Assembly (NCBI GenBank): GCA_035719045.1
Contig: DASTGO010000066.1
Span: 1 to 21,222, forward strand
Direction: 5' to 3'
DNA: 21,222 bases
Source: DASTGO01 sp035719045
GTDB taxonomy: Bacteria > Actinomycetota > Actinomycetes > Actinomycetales > Kineosporiaceae
Within the stretch, counting starts at the first letter, position 1; each line of letters begins with the position of its first letter. The position numbers and the translations under genes are program-made. The notes below the pieces were generated by a model. The model ran no database searches, had not been told where the DNA came from, and saw only the letters and a list, made by a program, of their open reading frames with translations. Below, piece after piece: positions 6,990 through 12,646 of the stretch.

Positions 6990-7619
6990 GTGACGCAGAC
7001 AGTGACGGAGATCGGGTCCGCCAGCATGCGTGCGGCGGCAGCCACGCCGGGAACAGGCACCGTAGCGGCCGGGGAGACGTCGGACGCGCACGCCGTGGCC
7101 GCGGGCACCGAGCGCTACCTGACCTTCGTGCTCGGCGGCGAGGTGTTCGCCCTGCCGATCCTGGAGGTCACCGAGATCATCGAGTACCGCAACCTCACCG
7201 TGGTGCCGATGATGCCCTCGTTCATCCGCGGCGTGATCAACCTGCGTGGACGGGTCGTCCCGGTCGTGGACCTGGCGGCCAGGTTCGGCCGCGGCAGCAC
7301 CGACGTCGCCCGGCGGACCAGCATCATCATCGTCGAGCCGGGCCAGGGTGACGGCGAGGGCGCCGAGTCCGGCCAGGACATGGGGATCATGGTCGACGCG
7401 GTGAACAAGGTGGTCCACTTCGGGCCGGACGACATCGAGCCTCCCCCCGCCTTCGGTGCCGGGATCCGGACCGAGTTCATCCGCGGGATGGCCAAGTACG
7501 ACGGGCAGTTCCTCATCGTGCTGGATGCCACGCGGGTGCTCTCGGTCGAGGAGATGATCCAGCTCGGGAAGGCGCTGACCAACAGGCAGCCCGGTCCGGG
7601 TGAGGGTCAGCGCGCCTGA
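6990..7619 (+). CDS. cheW: CheW-like chemotaxis coupling protein
   Basis: This 209-residue protein has an Ala/Gly/Thr-rich N-terminal extension of about 40 residues, then a full CheW domain. The domain reads RYLTFVLGGEVFALPILEV, EIIEYRNLTVVPMMPSFIRG, INLRGRVVPVVDLAARFG, MGIMVDAVNKVVHF and YDGQFLIVLDATRVLS. CheW links chemoreceptors to the CheA kinase at the inner membrane face. The start is GTG at 6990 with GAGGTG five bases upstream. No cheA, receptor, cheY or flagellar gene is in the window, so this is an isolated copy. It may serve an array encoded elsewhere or a non-motility pathway. The next gene starts 26 bases downstream on the same strand, so the two are probably co-transcribed. Confidence 0.93.
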   Translation: MTQTVTEIGSASMRAAAATPGTGTVAAGETSDAHAVAAGTERYLTFVLGGEVFALPILEVTEIIEYRNLTVVPMMPSFIRGVINLRGRVVPVVDLAARFGRGSTDVARRTSIIIVEPGQGDGEGAESGQDMGIMVDAVNKVVHFGPDDIEPPPAFGAGIRTEFIRGMAKYDGQFLIVLDATRVLSVEEMIQLGKALTNRQPGPGEGQRA

Positions 7620-7645
7620 CCCGCTCACTTGTCGAGGTGATATCG

Positions 7646-8212
7646 ATGCGAATTGTCATCGTCTACGAAAGCCTTTTCGGCAGCACCCATGACATTGCGC
7701 AGGCGATCGCCGACGGGGTCGCCGAGGCGTTGCCGGACACCGACCTCACCTGCGTCCGCGCGACCGACGCACTGCCGGAGGAGCTGACCGCCGACCACGC
7801 CCGGGGGCGGATCGACCTGCTCGTGGTGGGCGGTCCGACGCACAGCCTCGGGATCTCCTCCGCGCGCAGCCGCCGTCGCTGGCTTCGGCCGCAGGACTAC
7901 GTCGACGGGCACGGCCGGGACGGCCACGCCCTCGAGCCGGACGCCGACCGGCCGGGGTTGCGGGACTGGCTGGACCACCTGTCTCCCGCGGTTCCCGGGA
8001 GCCGGGCCGCGGTCTTCGACACCCGCCTGGACCGCCCGCTCCACGGCGGCGCCGCCGCCAGGATCGCCCGCCGGCTGCACCAGCACGGGTACGACCTGGT
8101 CTCGCCGCCGGAGGGGTTCGTGGTGGAGGGCACCGAAGGTCCGCTGCGGTCCGGGGAACTGGACCGGGCGCGGGCCTGGGGACGGGCGCTGGTCCCGGTC
8201 GGCGTGGGCTGA
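7646..8212 (+). CDS. Flavodoxin-like protein
   Basis: This 188-residue protein begins MRIVIVYESLFGSTHDIAQA, the flavodoxin first strand and phosphate-binding loop (YESLFGSTH, resembling the SxTGxT FMN motif). It continues with LLVVGGPTHSLGISS, the second conserved loop of flavodoxins, and later AAVFDTRL and a GFVVEGTEGPL segment. It should bind FMN and act in electron transfer or as an oxidoreductase in the cytoplasm. The partner is unknown. ATG 7646 is preferred over a GTG at 7637 because GAGGTGA (7634-7640) is spaced five bases from the ATG. It follows cheW by 26 bases. The two families have no known functional link. A perfect terminator hairpin follows. Confidence 0.82.
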   Translation: MRIVIVYESLFGSTHDIAQAIADGVAEALPDTDLTCVRATDALPEELTADHARGRIDLLVVGGPTHSLGISSARSRRRWLRPQDYVDGHGRDGHALEPDADRPGLRDWLDHLSPAVPGSRAAVFDTRLDRPLHGGAAARIARRLHQHGYDLVSPPEGFVVEGTEGPLRSGELDRARAWGRALVPVGVG

Positions 8213-8228
8213 CGGGCCCGGGACGACG

Positions 8229-8260
8229 GATGGGGCGGGGTGCATGCACCCCGCCCCATC
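8229..8260. terminator. Perfect 32-bp palindrome, bidirectional terminator
   Basis: The arm GATGGGGCGGGGTGCA (8229-8244) is followed directly by its exact reverse complement (8245-8260). It lies between two convergent genes, 16 bases after the flavodoxin stop and 14 bases after the stop of the minus-strand coiled-coil gene. It can therefore end transcription from both sides. No T-tract is present, as is usual in such genomes. Confidence 0.85.
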
Positions 8261-8274
8261 GACGTGCCCGGCGG

Positions 8275-9156
8275 TCAGTGCCCGAAGGCGGCCGGGGGTT
8301 CGGCGCCCGCCGGGGCGTGGGCCAACTCGGCCTCGTCCCCGGCAGTGGTGAGGTCGATGACGACCGGGGGCTCGTCCGCGACCTCGTCCGCAACCGTGCT
8401 GACCGGCTCGGGATCCGCCGCCACCTGCTCGGCGGCGTTCAGCTCGACGGCAACCGGAGACACGCCGTCAAGGAGGGAACCGGCACCCGCCTCCGCGGCG
8501 AGCAGGCCGGCCAGGGTGTCGCGGATCTCGGCCAGCCGGGCGACCGCGCCTCCGTGGGCGGCCGCCAGGGCCTCGACCCGCTGGTCCAGGACGCCGTTGA
8601 TGGCGGCGGCCCGGCGCTCGGCCTGGGTGCGCAGTCGGTCGGCGTGTTCCCGGGTCTCGATGATCAACCGGTCGGCCTCCGACCGCGCCACCTGGAGCAG
8701 TTGCTGCGCCTCCTCGTGGGCCCGCGCCAGCGCGGACTCGGCTTCGGCGCGTGCGGAGCCGAGAACCTGCTCGGCCTCCGCGCGGGCGCCACCGAGCAGG
8801 CTCTCGACCTCGGCCTGCGTGGACGCCCGCAGCTCGGCGATGTCACCCTCCGCCCTGGTGCGCTCCTGCTCGGCCTCCTCGGCCGCGAGCCGGAGGATCT
8901 GCGACAGCCGCTCACTGACCTCCTCGTGGGCGGGGCGGGTGGCAACCTGCCGGTACTGCTCCTGGAGGTGGGCGAGCTCGCGGTGGGCGCGATCGGCCGC
9001 GTCGACGGCGGCGGACAGCCGGACCTCGAGGTCGGCGAGCTGCTCACCTGTCCGCTTGACGTGTTCCTCGACCTGCCTACGGTGGTAACCGCGGATCTGG
9101 GTCTCGAAGAGATCAACTTGCAGCGATCCGGTGAGGATCGCGGTCTGGTCTTCCAT
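8275..9156 (-). CDS. DivIVA/FilP-like coiled-coil protein
   Basis: This 293-residue protein has an N-terminal FETQIRGYHRRQVEEHV segment (about residues 17-33). It resembles the RGYDxxQVD motif of DivIVA, FilP and Scy proteins of actinobacteria. A long coiled coil follows, rich in Ala, Glu and Arg with repeated ARAEAE-type heptads (about residues 34-215). The C-terminal tail of about 70 residues is acidic and disordered. Such proteins form polar or filamentous scaffolds in cell growth and division. The upstream part of the open frame (to 9303) is rejected. ATG 9156 has GAGG with a 5-base gap and begins the conserved region. There is no membrane segment. It is a single-gene unit between a terminator palindrome and a 261-base gap, so I cannot assign it to DivIVA proper (Wag31), which is usually near ftsZ. 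Confidence 0.75.
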   Translation of the reverse strand: MEDQTAILTGSLQVDLFETQIRGYHRRQVEEHVKRTGEQLADLEVRLSAAVDAADRAHRELAHLQEQYRQVATRPAHEEVSERLSQILRLAAEEAEQERTRAEGDIAELRASTQAEVESLLGGARAEAEQVLGSARAEAESALARAHEEAQQLLQVARSEADRLIIETREHADRLRTQAERRAAAINGVLDQRVEALAAAHGGAVARLAEIRDTLAGLLAAEAGAGSLLDGVSPVAVELNAAEQVAADPEPVSTVADEVADEPPVVIDLTTAGDEAELAHAPAGAEPPAAFGH

Positions 9157-9318
9157 GAGTCCTCGAAATGGGTGCGCGACGGGAGGGACGACGCAGCGAT
9201 CCGCGGCGTCCGGGGCATGCCACAGTCTGGGCTCCGGTGAACAGCCGGACCACTCCGCGTGATCGAACGCGCAGACTCTCGCCGGATTTGTCCCGCCGCG
9301 CAACCCTTCGGCGAGCCT

Positions 9319-9334
9319 GTAGTCAATTGACTAC
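9319..9334. promoter_or_regulatory. AT-rich 16-bp perfect palindrome GTAGTCAATTGACTAC
   Basis: This is a perfect dyad with half-site GTAGTCAA. It stands out by its AT-rich core in very GC-rich DNA. It lies 163 bases upstream of the coiled-coil gene start (9156) and 84 bases past the stop of prsW. The TTGACTA/TAGTCAA halves resemble operators of MarR/GntR-type dimeric regulators. No such regulator is encoded in the window. Confidence 0.5.
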
Positions 9335-9417
9335 TTTCCGCCACTGAACGCCCCGCCGAATGCCGCCCCGGCACGCTGCCGCCGAGACCACGGGGGAGGC
9401 GCCGGCCGGGTGACCGG

Positions 9418-10599
9418 TCAGACCTGCACGCCGGGACGCACCCACTGCGGCAGGAACGTTCCACGCAGGGCCGACATCGCCGCGAGCATGGCGTACTCCT
9501 GCTCCTGGGCGTCCGCCGGGGCGGCACCCCGGACCATGCGTTCCCGCAGGAAGGCCAGCTCGCTGCCGAGTTCCTGGAAGTCCCGCATCGACCGACGGGC
9601 GGCCGAACCACCGACCCGCCGGGCCCAGGCCCGGGAGTCGCGGCGGGCCCGCAGCGACGCCAGCATGCCGACCTCGTCATGGGACAGCCAGCCGGTGCTG
9701 CAGTAGACGGCCAGGTGGCGGGCGATCAGCCGGCCCTCCCGCTGCCGGGCCAGCACCGCAAGAGCGGCGACCGCGGCGAAAATGGGCAACTGGACCAGGA
9801 CGTACAGGGAGACGAACCCGCGCAGTCCCGACGACGCGGACAGGTTCCAGCCGCTGTGCAGGGCCACGGCGACGCACCAGCCGGCGACCGGGGCGACCGC
9901 CCGCAGCAGCCGGTTCGACGAGCTCGCGGCGATCCCGATCCCCACCCCGGTCGCGGCGGTGAACAGCGGATGGGCGAACGGCGACGCCAGGCAGCGGACC
10001 GCGAAGACGAACACCGGGTGGCCGTCCGTACTGCCGAGAGCCCGCCCGAGGTACAGCACGTTCTCCATAAAGGCGAAGCCGACTCCGGCCATGCCGGCGT
10101 AGACGATCCCGTCGACCACGCCGTCGAACTCCCGCCTGCGGACCAGCAGGATCAGCAGCACGGCCAGGCCCTTGAGGGACTCCTCGACCACCGGCGCGAC
10201 CAGCAGGACACCCCAGGTCGGGTCGCCGCCGGACTTCTGGATGGCATGCACCGAGGCGGTGTTGACGACCAGCGCCCCGAAGGTGGCCACCACCGCACCC
10301 CAGGCGAGCGCGAAGGCCAGCAGCGAGCGCGGCTCGGACTCGTATCGGTCCAGCCAGAGGAAGACCGCGACCACGGGGAACACCGGGACCGCGGCCAGCA
10401 GGCTGCCGCCGACGAACCCGACGACGCCGGTCTCGGTGCTGATCTCCGACACCGTCTCCAGGCCGCACCCGGCCAGCAGGACGACCAGCCCGGTCCAGCC
10501 CAGCACCGAACGGACCCGCGGCCGGCGCGGTCCGGGCAGCGGCCCTCCCGGGACGAAGCCGGCCGGGACCGCGGGCTGATAGGGGCCGTAGTCGCTCAC
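9418..10599 (-). CDS. prsW: PrsW family intramembrane metalloprotease
   Basis: This 393-residue polytopic membrane protein has about eight hydrophobic segments between residues 33 and 300. The PrsW signatures are APVVEESLKG (Glu139, Glu140 and Lys143), FMENVLYL (Glu179, Asn180), FAHPLFT (His210) and LHSGWN (His248). They match the CPBP/PrsW family of zinc-dependent intramembrane proteases. In Bacillus, PrsW cleaves the anti-sigma factor RsiW. No sigma/anti-sigma pair is adjacent here, so the substrate is unknown. The C-terminal 90 residues are soluble and rich in Arg and Ala. The frame opens at GTG 10671, but GTG 10599 (VSDYGPYQPAVPAG) is preferred. A TAGCCT box lies exactly 7 bases before it and no ribosome-binding site is seen before either start. 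The actual start is still uncertain. Confidence 0.85.
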   Translation of the reverse strand: MSDYGPYQPAVPAGFVPGGPLPGPRRPRVRSVLGWTGLVVLLAGCGLETVSEISTETGVVGFVGGSLLAAVPVFPVVAVFLWLDRYESEPRSLLAFALAWGAVVATFGALVVNTASVHAIQKSGGDPTWGVLLVAPVVEESLKGLAVLLILLVRRREFDGVVDGIVYAGMAGVGFAFMENVLYLGRALGSTDGHPVFVFAVRCLASPFAHPLFTAATGVGIGIAASSSNRLLRAVAPVAGWCVAVALHSGWNLSASSGLRGFVSLYVLVQLPIFAAVAALAVLARQREGRLIARHLAVYCSTGWLSHDEVGMLASLRARRDSRAWARRVGGSAARRSMRDFQELGSELAFLRERMVRGAAPADAQEQEYAMLAAMSALRGTFLPQWVRPGVQV

Positions 10600-10606
10600 A
10601 GCGACG

Positions 10607-10612
10607 AGGCTA
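10607..10612 (-). promoter_or_regulatory. -10-like TAGCCT, leaderless start of prsW
   Basis: On the minus strand TAGCCT is followed by 7 bases and then the GTG at 10599. No Shine-Dalgarno sequence intervenes. This is the geometry of actinobacterial leaderless promoters. Confidence 0.45.
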
Positions 10613-10855
10613 TCGGCGGGTACCCCCCTTTCGGGTGACGATCCCCGGCGCGCGCCGGTGAGTCGGGCCACCGGGAGCCTGGGCCATGCCGGGTGCCTGG
10701 CGACCGTGCGAGAGGCCGGACAGTGCTGAGGAGGACCTCTCCGGTGTCGCCGTGAGGAACCAGACTGCGCGGTGACGGAGTTCGCGGCCGCCTGCCGGTG
10801 AGCGGCGCAGGGGCGGTCACCTGGGCGTTGTCGCCGAGTGGCGGTCGCCCGCGCG

Positions 10856-10861
10856 TAAAGT
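10856..10861 (+). promoter_or_regulatory. -10-like TAAAGT, leaderless start of orn
   Basis: TAAAGT is followed by GACCGCC (7 bases) and then GTG at 10869. It overlaps the alternative GTG at 10860, so transcripts from this box would begin at about 10869 and exclude that start. No Shine-Dalgarno sequence is visible for either. Confidence 0.5.
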
Positions 10862-10868
10862 GACCGCC

Positions 10869-11495
10869 GTGGCGAATGGGAACGGCGATCGGTCCGCTGA
10901 CCGGATCGTGTGGATCGACTGCGAGATGACCGGTCTCGACCTCACTGCCGACGCACTCATCGAGGTGGCGGTGCTGGTCACGGACTCCGAACTGAACGTC
11001 CTCGGCGACGGCGTGGACATCGTGATCCGCCCGCCCCAGGCCGCCCTGGACCAGATGCGCGACGTCGTCCGCACCATGCACACCACGTCCGGGCTGCTCA
11101 CCGAACTCGACGGCGGGGTCAGCCTGGCGGACGCCGAGGGGGCCGTCCTCGACTACGTCCGCACGTGGGTCCCCGAACCCCGCAAGGCCCCGCTGGCCGG
11201 CAACTCGGTGGGCACCGACCGCTCCTTCCTGACCCGGGACATGCCCGCCCTCGAGGGCCACCTGCACTACCGGATCATCGACGTGTCCTCGATCAAGGAA
11301 CTGGCCCGGCGCTGGTACCCGCGGGTCTACTTCGCCTCCCCGGTGAAGCGCGGCGGGCACCGGGCCCTGGCCGACATCCAGGAGAGCATCGAGGAGCTCA
11401 AGTACTACCGGGAGGCACTCTTCGTGCCGCAGCCCGGCCCGGACTCCGACACCGCCCGGGCGATCGCCGCCAAGTACCTGCGCGTCGGCGACTGA
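10869..11495 (+). CDS. orn: Oligoribonuclease (DEDDh 3'-5' exoribonuclease)
   Basis: This 208-residue enzyme degrades 2-5-nucleotide RNAs to monomers, including pGpG from c-di-GMP breakdown. All catalytic residues are present. WIDCEMTGLD supplies Asp17 and Glu19, GTDRSF supplies Asp117, and GGHRALADIQES supplies His164 and Asp169. The core MRDVVRTMHTTSGLL and the IIDVSSIKELARRWYP region are typical of Orn. The GTG at 10869 is chosen over GTG 10860 because a TAAAGT box lies 7 bases before it. The longer form would add three residues. orn next to tRNA-His is a known arrangement in actinobacteria, for example Rv2511-hisT in Mycobacterium tuberculosis, as recalled. The length is normal for the family, and Orn is often essential. 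Confidence 0.95.
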   Translation: MANGNGDRSADRIVWIDCEMTGLDLTADALIEVAVLVTDSELNVLGDGVDIVIRPPQAALDQMRDVVRTMHTTSGLLTELDGGVSLADAEGAVLDYVRTWVPEPRKAPLAGNSVGTDRSFLTRDMPALEGHLHYRIIDVSSIKELARRWYPRVYFASPVKRGGHRALADIQESIEELKYYREALFVPQPGPDSDTARAIAAKYLRVGD

Positions 11496-11518
11496 TCCCG
11501 ACGGCGACTGATCCCGAC
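11487..11518 (+). repeat. 16-bp tandem duplication across the orn stop codon
   Basis: GGCGACTGATCCCGAC at 11487-11502 is repeated immediately at 11503-11518, and a partial third CTGATCCC follows. The first copy contains the orn stop codon. The duplication adds a second in-register-looking end but changes nothing in the protein. Confidence 0.9.
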
Positions 11519-11525
11519 CTGATCC

Positions 11526-11539
11526 CGGACCCCGGTCCG
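11526..11539. repeat. Dyad CGGACC-CC-GGTCCG, also found before tRNA-Arg
   Basis: This 14-base dyad, preceded by one extra matching C, is identical to the core of the hairpin at 5509-5522 upstream of tRNA-Arg. Here it lies between orn and tRNA-His, 31 bases after the orn stop. It may be a weak terminator of orn. The identity may be chance in GC-rich DNA. Confidence 0.4.
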
Positions 11540-11627
11540 ACCCGCCCCTGACCCGACCGACCGGCCGTCCGGGACCCGTCTCGGGCACACACGGAAACCC
11601 CTGCGCGAACTACCCCCGGTTTCCAGG

Positions 11628-11659
11628 TACACTCGTCGTCGCTGCCGGGTCAACCGGCA
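11628..11659 (+). promoter_or_regulatory. Candidate tRNA-His promoter -10 and leader hairpin
   Basis: TACACT (11628-11633) fits TANNNT and lies 31 bases before the tRNA. No clear -35 is visible. It is followed by a short hairpin, TGCCGG, GTCAA, CCGGCA (11643-11659), which would fall in the 5' leader removed during tRNA maturation. Confidence 0.4.
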
Positions 11660-11663
11660 ACGT

Positions 11664-11740
11664 GGTGGGTGTAGCTCAGCTGGTAGAGCACTGGGTTGTG
11701 GTCCCAGGTGTCGCGGGTTCAAGTCCCGTCACTCACCCCA
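11664..11740 (+). tRNA. tRNA-His (anticodon GTG)
   Basis: GTGGGTG (11665-11671) pairs with CACTCAC (11730-11736) with one G-T wobble. The base before it, G11664, can act as the G-1 that marks tRNA-His, opposite C11737. The D-arm GCTCAGCTGGTAGAGC, anticodon stem CTGGG/CCCAG with loop TTGTGGT (anticodon 11698-11700) and T-arm GCGGGTTCAAGTCCCGT are all well formed. CCA is encoded at 11738-11740, unlike in tRNA-Arg in this window. Confidence 0.97.
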
Positions 11741-11752
11741 CGAAAGACCAGA

Positions 11753-11789
11753 TCAGGGCCGGTTCCCGAGACTCGGGAACCGGCCCTGA
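11753..11789 (+). terminator. Strong terminator hairpin after tRNA-His
   Basis: An 18-base arm beginning TCAGGGCC (11753-11770) is perfectly mirrored at 11772-11789 around a single central base. It begins 12 bases past the encoded CCA. No T-run follows. Its stability and position fit a tRNA terminator. Confidence 0.85.
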
Positions 11790-11843
11790 CGGCGTGCCGG
11801 GACACCCGGGTGAGCGTGATGTGCCGGAGAGCAGGGAAGCCGC

Positions 11844-12330
11844 ATGTCCGCGGGGACCACCAGCCCGCTCGCCTGGATCGCACGGCGTCGTCTCTCAGGG
11901 TGAGCCGCGGGCGCAGGAGCGCCTCACCCGCCCCGACGGAGCGGACATCGAGGTGTGGAGCCGGGCATGCGGCGCAAACCCGGACCACCCCCTCGCTGCT
12001 CGCCCTTCTGGCCGATATGGAGTCCCTGTACCGGGAGTGGAAGCAGCGGATGGGGCGAGGACGGTCGCCCATCCAGGCCGACTACAACCAGACCGCGGCC
12101 GGTTCGAGCACAATCCGGCACTCGGGGTCGCCTACGTGCCGGGGCTGCTCCAGACTGCCGACTACACCCGGCGGGTCCTCGCCGAGAACAGGTGCCAGTC
12201 CATCGTCGTCGCCCGAGCGGCGCACGAGTCGTGGTCCGGACGCCCTCACAGAAGGCGATCCCGAGCCGCAGCGCCGAACTCACCCCGGGCAGCGCCTCGC
12301 GCAGGTCCGATCATCTTGAAGGCCTTTTAG
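11844..12330 (+). pseudogene. Decayed XRE/DUF5753 transcriptional regulator
   Basis: Pieces of one familiar regulator appear in three frames. From ATG 11844, MSAGTTSPLAWIARRRLSG (stop at 11901-11903) looks like the start of an XRE helix-turn-helix protein. The next frame gives GEPRAQERLTR. From about 11990, LLALLADMESLYREWKQRM in another frame is the start of a DUF5753 domain. Around 12103 the frame shifts again to FEHNPALGVAYVPGLLQTAD, the hallmark DUF5753 segment. The match then fades by about 12200. Intact proteins of this type are about 280 residues, begin with a helix-turn-helix and usually sit next to a small DUF397 gene. None is seen here. The gene has several frameshifts and most of the helix-turn-helix is lost. 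It lies directly behind tRNA-His and its terminator, a common place for inserted DNA to decay. Confidence 0.75.
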
Positions 12331-12646
12331 GGCTCACTTGACCAGGCTTGGGCAATTGTCTCGGTCGACGGCCGATGGCGCTCGTCAGCGATGCCTCGGG
12401 CCGGTGAGGGCCTGCGGACCACTGGCGGCCGGTATGCGCGCACTGCGCGACGAAGCTCCGAACCCCTTGCTACTCAAGGCGTCTTGCACTGTTTGCTGAC
12501 GGAGTTCCGGAGATTTCCGTGACGAGGCAAGGGTCTTTCGCGTCTCTGCAAGCAGAGGACCGCACGGCAGACTCCGGGTCCGTCACCCCATCGGCAGGGA
12601 TGCGTTCAGCTCGAAGGCATCTGCCCGAGGAACTCCTGGGAGCATC
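12331..12646. other. Gene-free region before the glycosyltransferase
   Basis: No coding frame is convincing in these 316 bases, and the composition is somewhat less GC-rich than the flanks. I see a small hairpin CTCTGC, AA, GCAGAG at 12544-12557 and a TTGACC at 12338-12343 that lacks a matching -10. The segment may be further remnant of the decayed element before it, or an upstream regulatory region of the next gene. Confidence 0.5.

Noticed and set aside
11844..12330. An intact new gene in one of the three frames
   Set aside because: No single frame carries both the helix-turn-helix start and the DUF5753 core. The recognisable pieces lie in different frames.
11711..12646. A duplicated tRNA-His 3' end (attachment site) downstream
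   Set aside because: By eye I found no second copy of the T-arm/acceptor sequence in the window, so a full integrated element is not supported.
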